A DNA stretch of 20,259 nt from Candidatus Izemoplasmatales bacterium. Its GTDB lineage: Bacteria; Bacillota_I; Bacilli_A; Izemoplasmatales; Hujiaoplasmataceae. Each line of letters opens with the position of its first letter. Position 1 is the stretch's first letter. The notes beneath the pieces are model-generated. The model was not told the origin of the DNA. It saw only the letters and a list, made by a program, of their open reading frames with translations, and ran no database searches. The stretch is from NCBI GenBank assembly GCA_028699855.1, contig JAQVTV010000002.1:1-20259 (forward strand), in the 5' to 3' direction. The translations under genes and the position numbers were made by a program. Of this stretch, positions 14,507 to 20,259 are shown piece after piece.

Positions 14507-15373
14507 TTATTCGATGTCTTCCACAATCGCTTCAAGACTCTGTTCCAGCGGACGTGGGTCTTCCATCAATTTTTTGAATTCCTTAAGCGAATTGCTATTA
14601 TAGAGTCCGTCACAGATTCTTTCATCGATGACGATACCCGCACGCATGATTTTCGCCAAACCCACGGTTCCGGTCTCGATATCGGTCACAACCGGTTGAT
14701 ATTGCTCCTTACCCATTGAGACAAAGAGGGATGTCGTACCGAAGTTATAGATGTGGTGATAGACATAATCCATCTTGATGGACTTCATGTTGGTCAAAAA
14801 GACCGATGTATGGAAAGGACTGACATTGATGATGCTTTTGGGAAGCATCCCGTGCTTATCACACCATTTCAAAAAACCGACCATAAACTTGATCAAAAAA
14901 TTGGGCACACGCGTCAGGATCTTCGCTGTCTTGTCGGTATCGTTATAGGCTTTTTGGTTGGCGTTCGCAATGACTTCCTTTTCCAAAATCTCCTTGACTT
15001 CAAAGATGCTTTCTTTTCCGGTGAATGTCGGTTTGATCGTCGTTTCTTCGGCTGAATCTCGAAGTGCCTTCTTGACGGCGATGGAGACTTGGATATTGTT
15101 GCGTTTGAAGATACGCCCATTCATGATGAAACGATTGAGCCTAGGACGCAACGCCAACACGCGGACGACGGATGCCACCACGATGTCCATATAGGTCAGA
15201 CGCAGTTGGTCTTTGTGGCGTTTCTCGAAGATGTAGTCATCCATTCCCTTGCAATTGATTTCATATAGTGACATCACCTGCGCGTCATTACGCTCTGGCA
15301 TAATGTGCGGTGTCAACTTCATGAACGGGTCGATTGTCTTGATTCGCTTCCCATCACTTCTAAAACCAAACAT
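14507..15373 (-). CDS. Stand-alone CAT-fold protein related to 2-oxoacid dehydrogenase E2
   Basis: A 288-residue protein resembling the catalytic core of dihydrolipoyl acyltransferase (E2), with no lipoyl or peripheral-subunit-binding domain. Recognisable parts are RLTYMDIVVASVVRVLALRP followed by RLNRFI, IQVSIAVKKAL, PFHTSVFLTNMKSI, HHIYNFGTTSLFVSMG and VIDERICDGLYNSNSLKEF. In true E2 the last motif is DHRVxDG, with His as the catalytic base; here that residue is Glu (codon 14621-14623). I recall similar stand-alone proteins in related Bacillota carrying DERICDG, usually annotated as E2. No E1, E3 or lipoyl gene is nearby, so a pyruvate-dehydrogenase role is doubtful. The ATG at 15373 (MFGFRSDG) was chosen because AAGGGGG precedes it by about 8 nt; the ATG at 15379 is too close to that site. 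Confidence 0.75.
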   Translation of the reverse strand: MFGFRSDGKRIKTIDPFMKLTPHIMPERNDAQVMSLYEINCKGMDDYIFEKRHKDQLRLTYMDIVVASVVRVLALRPRLNRFIMNGRIFKRNNIQVSIAVKKALRDSAEETTIKPTFTGKESIFEVKEILEKEVIANANQKAYNDTDKTAKILTRVPNFLIKFMVGFLKWCDKHGMLPKSIINVSPFHTSVFLTNMKSIKMDYVYHHIYNFGTTSLFVSMGKEQYQPVVTDIETGTVGLAKIMRAGIVIDERICDGLYNSNSLKEFKKLMEDPRPLEQSLEAIVEDIE

Positions 15374-15404
15374 TGTCATTCCCCCTTAATTTCGCGTACA
15401 TTTG

Positions 15405-15433
15405 ATTTTATCACAATTTTTTATTCAATTCAA
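15405..15433 (-). promoter_or_regulatory. Promoter of the E2-like gene
   Basis: The minus strand has TTGAAT (15428-15433), a 17-bp spacer and extended -10 TGA-TAAAAT (-10 at 15405-15410). The leader to the ATG at 15373 is about 25 nt. It is divergent from the PAP2 promoter. Confidence 0.65.
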
Positions 15434-15470
15434 TATCCATTCGCCATTTGTGGAAAACAGCGATTTTTTC

Positions 15471-15499
15471 TTGTTTTTTAACATTCTTAACGCTATAAT
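15471..15499 (+). promoter_or_regulatory. Promoter of the PAP2 gene
   Basis: TTGTTT (15471-15476), a 17-bp spacer and a consensus TATAAT (15494-15499). The predicted leader is about 24 nt and includes GAGGTGAT before the ATG at 15530. Confidence 0.7.
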
Positions 15500-15529
15500 T
15501 GATATATCTATGCATTTTGAGGTGATCCC

Positions 15530-16237
15530 ATGAATTCCAAGCGAATTACCTATGCCATCATCCCTTTCCTCGTCGTCTGCCTCCTGCTTCTCATCACGTA
15601 TTGGGGAAATCAATGGTATTCTGAAGCCAACGGAATCGTTGGCACTGATCTCAGCGTCATCTTCCTTCGCTTCAATCAATGGGTCCCATTCATTCCGGAA
15701 TCCATCTATCCTTACGCCATCGCCTATCCCTTTTGGATGCTCAGCTTCTTTTACATCGCCTATCGTTCCAAAAAGAACATGTACACGATCCTCGTCCTCG
15801 TCATCATCACTTTCACGATTTGTGGCTTATCCTATTTCTTTTTCCAAACCGATGTCCAAGCGTGGCGGGAGACTTCCGGACTCTTCACCCGCAATGATCT
15901 CAATTTCACCGAAAACTTTGTGAAAACCATCTATGATGCCGCGGGTCCACGCAACGCCAACCCCTCCATGCACTGTTTGATGTCATGGTTATGCATCTTG
16001 GGTGCGCGTATGGATAAAAAGATGCCCAAAATCGCCAAGATCGTGATTTGGGTATTGGGCATCGCCATCTGCGTCTCCACCCAAACGATGAAACAGCACT
16101 ATATCATCGACTTGATTACGGCGCTGGCGATCGCTGAAGGTTTCTACTGGCTTGTCAAAGGCAAGAAAATCGTCATCCATGTGGAACAATTCTTCACCAA
16201 AATCAACCGTAAACTCAACTGGGACTGGGAAGAATAA
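15530..16237 (+). CDS. PAP2-superfamily membrane phosphatase/transferase
   Basis: A 235-residue protein with about five to six membrane helices. The PAP2 motifs are visible: motif 2 PSMH at 145-148 (His148), and motif 3 STQTMKQHYIID with His190 as nucleophile and Asp194 supporting it. The lysine/arginine-rich first motif is not clear, and the form 'S-T-x-x-x-K-Q-H-Y-x-x-D' resembles the Aur1/inositolphosphotransferase-like branch more than classic PgpB. Members hydrolyse or transfer lipid-linked phosphate on the outer membrane face. Substrates could include phosphatidic acid or undecaprenyl diphosphate (inference). The start is supported by GAGGTGA 7 nt upstream. It is a single-gene unit with its own promoter and terminator. 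Confidence 0.85.
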   Translation: MNSKRITYAIIPFLVVCLLLLITYWGNQWYSEANGIVGTDLSVIFLRFNQWVPFIPESIYPYAIAYPFWMLSFFYIAYRSKKNMYTILVLVIITFTICGLSYFFFQTDVQAWRETSGLFTRNDLNFTENFVKTIYDAAGPRNANPSMHCLMSWLCILGARMDKKMPKIAKIVIWVLGIAICVSTQTMKQHYIIDLITALAIAEGFYWLVKGKKIVIHVEQFFTKINRKLNWDWEE

Positions 16238-16255
16238 AACTGATGAAACCAATGA

Positions 16256-16280
16256 AAAACTCCGAAAATGTCGGAGTTTT
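16256..16280. terminator. Bidirectional terminator between the PAP2 gene and pyk
   Basis: A perfect 10-bp stem (AAAACTCCGA / TCGGAGTTTT) with a 5-nt loop, bordered by A and T runs on both sides. It lies between convergent genes, 19 bases after the PAP2 stop and 2 bases after the pyk stop on the other strand. Confidence 0.85.
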
Positions 16281-16282
16281 CT

Positions 16283-17710
16283 TTATATTGTTTCTGGAAT
16301 ATCGATGATGCGCATCGTATTTGTGGATCCATGTTCCTGACCCCATCCGGAAGTGATGATGATGGTCGCACCGGGTTGATAGCCGAATTCTTTTGCGACT
16401 TCAATCGCGGTGGTGTCGTAGAGGCGATAATCCGTCACGTTTTTCTTCAATGTGGCGAACACCCCCCAGTAGTATGATAATCTTTGACATGTTTCGATGT
16501 TGTCCGTGATTGCGATGATCGGCACTCCGGGACGGAATTTACACATCCGTTTGGCCGTGCCGCCCGTCTCCGTAAATGCCACGATCACTTCTGCCTTTGG
16601 TAAACTCAAGACCGTTTGGCTGACTGCGATTCCGATGGCATCATTAATCGTTTTTTGTGAACTTTTGATTGCCCGTTCCAAACGTTCATCATAAGGAATG
16701 ATCTCCTCGATGGCCTTCGCGATGGTGTTCATCGTCATCACCGATTCGATCGGATATTCTCCCGCAGCCGTTTCTCCTGACAACATGATGGCGTCGCTGC
16801 CGTCGAGAATCGCGTTCGCGACGTCGCTCGCCTCTGCGCGTGTCGGGCGGGGGGAAAACATCATCGACTCCAACATATGCGTCGCGGTGATGACCGGCTT
16901 CCCGCACTCGTTGGCTCGATGGATCAATTTCTTCTGGTAGATCGGTACCAGTTGCGTCGAAACCTCGACACCCAGATCGCCTCTGGCGACCATGATACCA
17001 TCGGCCACTTCGAGGATTTCATCGATATTATCCATGCCTTCCTGGTTTTCGATCTTGGCGATAATCTCAATGCCCGTGCATCCAGCATCCTTCATGATCT
17101 CACGCACCTGAAGGATATCATCTTTGCGTCTGACGAATGATAAGGCGATCATATCGACGCGCTGTGATACTGCGAACAGAATATCTTCACGGTCCTTCTC
17201 CGAAACGAAAGGCATAGTCAATTTCACATTGGGCACATTCACACCTTTACGGCTCTTGATGATGCCTGAATTGTTGACGACGCATCGCATCCGGTCCTGC
17301 TCGGAAGACAGCACGGTCAGACGCATTTTGCCATCATCAATCAGAAGGTAATCCCCCTCCTTGATATCATCGAACAACGGGTCACAGGCGATATGGAATC
17401 GCTCTTCGTTTCCAAGAACCGGTTCTTTGACGACATCGACGAGATCGCCCTTCTTAAAGAAAACTTGATTATTCTCAAATAAACCCGTACGAATTTCCGG
17501 GCCCTTGGTATCTGCCATCACACCGACATAACGGTTCAGTTTCTTTGCCTCGCGCCGAATCCGTTCGATTCGGGATGCGTGCTCGCTTTCCACACCGTGT
17601 GAAAAATTGAGTCGACCGACATTCATGCCAGCCTGAATCAATTTCTCAATCATCTCATCGGAATCAACTGCCGGACCGATGGTACATATGATTTTCGTTT
17701 TCCGTTTCAT
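16283..17710 (-). CDS. pyk: Pyruvate kinase
   Basis: A 475-residue enzyme converting phosphoenolpyruvate and ADP to pyruvate and ATP, the last step of glycolysis. The start MKRKTKIICTIGPAVDSDEM is typical. Other family motifs are VGRLNFSHG, MADTKGPEIRTG, the active-site stretch IEIIAKIENQEGMDNIDEI, MVARGDLGVE, ATHMLESM and MLSGETAAGEYP. The C-terminal domain is complete (FTETGGTAKRM), and there is no extra PEP-utilising domain of the kind seen in Bacillus. The start at 17710 is preceded by AAGGGGGGC. A separate promoter lies at 17743-17751 even though the rluA gene ends only about 50 nt upstream. Confidence 0.97.
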   Translation of the reverse strand: MKRKTKIICTIGPAVDSDEMIEKLIQAGMNVGRLNFSHGVESEHASRIERIRREAKKLNRYVGVMADTKGPEIRTGLFENNQVFFKKGDLVDVVKEPVLGNEERFHIACDPLFDDIKEGDYLLIDDGKMRLTVLSSEQDRMRCVVNNSGIIKSRKGVNVPNVKLTMPFVSEKDREDILFAVSQRVDMIALSFVRRKDDILQVREIMKDAGCTGIEIIAKIENQEGMDNIDEILEVADGIMVARGDLGVEVSTQLVPIYQKKLIHRANECGKPVITATHMLESMMFSPRPTRAEASDVANAILDGSDAIMLSGETAAGEYPIESVMTMNTIAKAIEEIIPYDERLERAIKSSQKTINDAIGIAVSQTVLSLPKAEVIVAFTETGGTAKRMCKFRPGVPIIAITDNIETCQRLSYYWGVFATLKKNVTDYRLYDTTAIEVAKEFGYQPGATIIITSGWGQEHGSTNTMRIIDIPETI

Positions 17711-17742
17711 CGCTTGCCCCCCTTGTTTATGATATCACTGCT

Positions 17743-17751
17743 ATTATACCA
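17743..17751 (-). promoter_or_regulatory. Extended -10 promoter of pyk
   Basis: The minus strand reads TGGTATAAT, a perfect extended -10 lying just downstream of the RluA stop (17762). Any -35 would sit in the end of rluA, and no good match is seen. The leader is about 25 nt. Confidence 0.65.
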
Positions 17752-17761
17752 TAAATGGATG

Positions 17762-18664
17762 TCATTGATGACGTCTGGTATCCATCTTTGTATCCATATA
17801 CTTCTGAAAATCATCGGGCATCGGTGAATCTACCCGTGTCCACCCCCGGGACTCAGGATGGAGAAATGTGATTTCGGCAGAATGGAGCATCACCCGTTCA
17901 TAGGGTCGCTTGGCTCCATAGATTCGATCGCCGACCAACGGATGGCCGATGGCGGAAAGATGCACACGGATCTGATGTGTTCTTCCGGTCTCGAGCACGA
18001 CTTTGAGCAAGGTCCAATCATGCCCATATGCCATCACAGTGTACCGTGATCGCGCCGCTTTTCCACTTCTGGAAACGCGATAGACGTTGTTTTGATGACG
18101 ATCCTGGCCAATGGGGAAGTCGATCGTGCCTTGGGTGTTTTTCACGCTTCCTTCGACGAGACAGAGATACGCTCTATGGACATCCACATGATTCCAATGC
18201 CGGTCAAGGAATGCATGCGCCAGAAAATGCTTGGCGAACAGGATGGCACCCGTGGTGTCCTGATCCAAACGATGCAGATAACGCACCGATCGATTCAACC
18301 CACGGGACTCAAGGAACGCGGCGGCCAAATTGGCCAACGTTTTGTGTTCGGACTTATGTTCGGGATGAATGATCATCTTCGCAGGCTTTTCGAGAACATA
18401 GACCCATTCGTCTTCATACAGAACATGGACGACCCCCGAATCCGAATCATAGTCTCTTTGGTCAAAAGGGGACACATCGATTTCCAGCTCATCGTTTTCT
18501 TGAAGCCGGCTATCCAACCTCAAAGGTTCGTGGTTTCTATGAATACACTTCTGGATCTCGATGATGTTGATTTTTTTCTTCGCAAGCGAAAAATCGGCGA
18601 GAAACTCACCGAGAGTCAACCCCGTATATCGCGGATGGATGGAATAGAGAAAGATCTCGCTCAT
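17762..18664 (-). CDS. RluA-family RNA pseudouridine synthase
   Basis: A 300-residue enzyme that isomerises uridine to pseudouridine in rRNA or tRNA. A divergent S4-like RNA-binding segment occupies about residues 1-75 (LTLGEFLADFSLAKKKINII, then DSRLQENDELEID). The catalytic domain follows: VLEKPAKMIIHP, the active-site motif RYLHRLDQDTTG with the catalytic Asp after 'HRL', and GRTHQIRVHLSAIGHPLVGD. Whether it is RluD-like or another member cannot be said. The frame is open to 18736, but that would overlap the HIT gene by 68 bases. The ATG at 18664, two bases past the HIT stop, matches the usual family N-terminus and is probably coupled, since only a weak GAAG precedes it. Confidence 0.92.
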   Translation of the reverse strand: MSEIFLYSIHPRYTGLTLGEFLADFSLAKKKINIIEIQKCIHRNHEPLRLDSRLQENDELEIDVSPFDQRDYDSDSGVVHVLYEDEWVYVLEKPAKMIIHPEHKSEHKTLANLAAAFLESRGLNRSVRYLHRLDQDTTGAILFAKHFLAHAFLDRHWNHVDVHRAYLCLVEGSVKNTQGTIDFPIGQDRHQNNVYRVSRSGKAARSRYTVMAYGHDWTLLKVVLETGRTHQIRVHLSAIGHPLVGDRIYGAKRPYERVMLHSAEITFLHPESRGWTRVDSPMPDDFQKYMDTKMDTRRHQ

Positions 18665-18668
18665 CGCT

Positions 18669-19043
18669 TCAATAGATCCGTTTGTCGGGAATCGCACCGC
18701 GAATCCCTCCGCGGGGATCATCGACATCTTTTTCATAGCGCGGAATCAAGTGGATGTGCAGATGACTAATCGTTTGCCCTGCGCTCTTTCCTTCATTGAT
18801 GCCGATATTGAAGCCGTCGGGATCATAGACCCGAATCAGGTTTTCCCTCATCGCTGCCAATGCCTGAAACAAGGCACTTTGTTCCGCTTCTGTGGTTTGA
18901 AACAGGTGATCGACATGGCGTTTGGGAATGATCAGCATATGCCCGGGAGATACGGGATATTGATCATAGATCGCATAGACGTATGGATTGTCGTATACGT
19001 GATCTGTGGATGATGCCAAGGTACAGAACACACACCTATTCAT
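18669..19043 (-). CDS. HIT family nucleotide-binding hydrolase
   Basis: A 124-residue Hint-branch HIT protein. It opens with the metal-type CVFC motif (residues 4-7) and continues with YAIYDQYPVSPGHMLIIPKR, the standard core. It ends with the catalytic triad SHLHIHLIPR (HxHxH), whose middle His forms the nucleotidyl intermediate. Such proteins hydrolyse nucleoside phosphoramidates or dinucleoside polyphosphates; the natural substrate is unclear. The ATG at 19043 was chosen because TGAGGA lies just upstream and its ATGA overlaps the stop of the preceding membrane-protein gene. It is the middle gene of a coupled three-gene cluster. Confidence 0.93.
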   Translation of the reverse strand: MNRCVFCTLASSTDHVYDNPYVYAIYDQYPVSPGHMLIIPKRHVDHLFQTTEAEQSALFQALAAMRENLIRVYDPDGFNIGINEGKSAGQTISHLHIHLIPRYEKDVDDPRGGIRGAIPDKRIY

Positions 19044-19336
19044 TTGTTCCTCAGGACGATATATAGACCGAAAATGATCAAAATGGCAGGAATGAAAAAG
19101 CCCCGGACATTCCAACCATTCGCCTCAAGCAAAAAATAGACTCCGAGAACACCCAAAATGGCGTTTCCTGCCGTGATCCCTTGCCGAGCCATCGACAACC
19201 CCGCGGGGATGATGAGCAACAATGTCCACCAACCGTTGATGAGCAAGGTAAAGTGAAAGATGTCGAGTTTGTCCAGTAAGAACATGACGCCGAACACGAT
19301 TAATAGAAACCCTACAATTCTTCTTTGATTGTGCAT
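19040..19336 (-). CDS. LiaI/LiaF-like four-helix membrane protein
   Basis: A 98-residue protein made almost wholly of short hydrophobic hairpins: IVGFLLIVFGVMFLLDKLDI, WWTLLLIIPAGLSM, AILGVLGVYFLLEANGW and GFFIPAILIIFGLYIVL. The pattern 'G-hhhhhhG-hhhhhD ... WW-hhhhhPh-hG ... hG-h-hhhhhhG' is that of the LiaI/LiaF-like transmembrane region domain found in envelope-stress proteins. There is no C-terminal LiaF domain, so function is not established. The start at 19336 follows AAGGAGG at ideal spacing. I see no strong promoter in the 81 bases before it, and it may be read from the GH65 gene. Confidence 0.78.
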   Translation of the reverse strand: MHNQRRIVGFLLIVFGVMFLLDKLDIFHFTLLINGWWTLLLIIPAGLSMARQGITAGNAILGVLGVYFLLEANGWNVRGFFIPAILIIFGLYIVLRNK

Positions 19337-19417
19337 AGATTATCCTCCTTATGATGATCATGAATCGATCCATATTCGTGATGATGTATCGCTTATAGCG
19401 TGGTACCGCTCTAACGA

Positions 19418-20259
19418 CTACTTTTCTTCATCTTCCCATTGCACCAAAGCAGAGGAAGTCTGCACGCGCACATGGGCGATTCTGCCTTTGACGATGACCT
19501 TGAAGCGCACATCTTTGATCTTCGACGGCAATCTCGTGTCCGCCATCAACATCTTACCGGCATGTTTCAAACCACAGAATCCATAGATCAAGGCGAGGTA
19601 ACTCGCCGCCGCTGCCGACAGATGACTGTCAACGGGAATCGACGTCTGCGCTGGTTTGTCCCATCCCAACATATCTATTTGCGCGTTTCTCAGAAATGCG
19701 GAATACATATCGTTCGCTTGGTCGATTTCTGAAGCCACCTGGGCATACATCGCAAAATTGAGACTCGAACCGTGGTCCGTCCGTGATTCATAATACGTGA
19801 AGTTGGCTCTTTTCTCCACCCGGGTGAAACGCTCGGGAAACAGAGCCATCAAGCTGATGATTTCGGCTTGTCGAACGATTTGAGTCGTTTTCGCCAATCC
19901 GTTCGGGCAGCCAAGTTGGTCTTGCGGGTGTTTCAAACGACGTTTCAGGTTTTTCAAAGAAATATCCTCGAGCGCGAAATAACCCTGAAACGCCTCGAAC
20001 ATATGGTTGGGTCCCGCTTTCAGAAGGCGCATCTTCTCGAATGCGCTGCGCAACTGCCTGGATACGCGCATATAGCCTTGACCATCCAATATGGCTTTCG
20101 CCTTCTCCCGATCTTTCTTGCGGGCGATGGATATCAAGTCAAGCGTCGTTTCATACACATAAGCACACATGAAGGACGTATACGCATCATTGTTCACCTG
20201 GTGGTGATAATCATCGGGTCCGGTGACATCACGGACTTCATAGCACTTGTTCACCGGAT
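19418..20259 (-). CDS. Glycoside hydrolase family 65 protein (disaccharide phosphorylase type), C-terminal part
   Basis: Only the last 280 or so residues are in the window; the frame continues past the right edge, so the apparent GTG at 20254 is internal. The family is shown by VTGPDDYHHQVNNDAYTSFM, equivalent to 'V-x-GPDEYHEHVNNNAYTN', then IVRQAEIISLMALFPERF, KRANFTYYESRTDHGSSLN and the small beta C-terminal domain ending the fold. GH65 enzymes phosphorolyse maltose, kojibiose, nigerose or trehalose. Two key positions differ: the expected general acid Glu in GPDE is Asp (codon 20210-20212), and the usual KQAD is RQAE. Specificity is therefore open. The next gene downstream is the LiaI-like protein, 81 bases on. 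Confidence 0.88.
   Translation of the reverse strand, partial: PVNKCYEVRDVTGPDDYHHQVNNDAYTSFMCAYVYETTLDLISIARKKDREKAKAILDGQGYMRVSRQLRSAFEKMRLLKAGPNHMFEAFQGYFALEDISLKNLKRRLKHPQDQLGCPNGLAKTTQIVRQAEIISLMALFPERFTRVEKRANFTYYESRTDHGSSLNFAMYAQVASEIDQANDMYSAFLRNAQIDMLGWDKPAQTSIPVDSHLSAAAASYLALIYGFCGLKHAGKMLMADTRLPSKIKDVRFKVIVKGRIAHVRVQTSSALVQWEDEEK

Noticed and set aside
18092..18769. Plus-strand open frame of 225 codons
   Set aside because: It is antisense to the RluA and HIT genes, both of which show intact family motifs. It has no recognisable domain and no clear ribosome binding site.
19337..19417. Near-palindromes and GATCAT/ATCGAT repeats before the LiaI-like gene
   Set aside because: The longest arms are 7 bp with a mismatch and there is no T run, so I cannot support a terminator or operator.

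Overview
The window is ordinary chromosomal DNA, densely coded, from a low-to-mid GC member of the Bacillota. Strong AGGAGG-type ribosome binding sites, a CCA-encoding tRNA-Leu, Bacillus-like ArgRS motifs, a pyruvate kinase and a lone E2-like CAT-fold protein point to the Erysipelotrichia / Acholeplasma / Izemoplasma side of the phylum. That placement is inference. TGA is used as a stop by several genes, so the code is standard and not the Mycoplasma code. I see no insertion sequence, phage gene, CRISPR array or rRNA.

Layout. 1-979 (minus): an acyltransferase-like membrane protein (DUF1624) followed by the start of an adenylate-forming ligase. 1142-2802 (plus, divergent): an ECF-type sigma factor overlapping a single-pass membrane protein that is probably its anti-sigma factor, ended by a bidirectional terminator. 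3011-5228 (minus): an O-antigen-ligase-like polymerase and a CDF metal exporter with overlapping reading frames. 5418-6079 (minus): tRNA-Leu(CAA), then a YcxB-like membrane protein. 6173-12166 (minus): a probable operon of a Nudix hydrolase, argS and the two halves of a heterodimeric ABC exporter. 12244-14076 (minus): an ABC-F ATPase with its own promoter. 14177-15373 (minus): an E2-like CAT-fold protein and a small membrane protein. 15530-16237 (plus): a PAP2-family membrane phosphatase/transferase, sharing a bidirectional terminator with the convergent pyruvate kinase (16283-17710, minus). 17762-19336 (minus): a tightly packed cluster of a LiaI/LiaF-like membrane protein, a HIT protein and an RluA-type pseudouridine synthase. 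19418-20259 (minus): the C-terminal part of a family-65 glycoside phosphorylase, cut by the window edge.

How it works together. Much of the content concerns the cell envelope: surface acyl transfer, polymer ligation, lipid phosphate turnover, ABC export, metal export and a membrane-linked sigma switch. The rest is housekeeping: ArgRS, tRNA-Leu, pyruvate kinase, pseudouridylation, ABC-F, HIT and Nudix. Most transcription units start from an extended -10 promoter (TGNTATAAT or close) with a poor or absent -35 and a short leader. This gave a consistent way of choosing start codons.

I did not find a clearly new system. The best leads are the GH65 protein with Asp at the expected general-acid position, the E2-like protein with Glu in place of the catalytic His, and the sigma factor paired with a membrane partner that lacks the usual zinc motif. 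No gap between genes exceeds about 210 bases.
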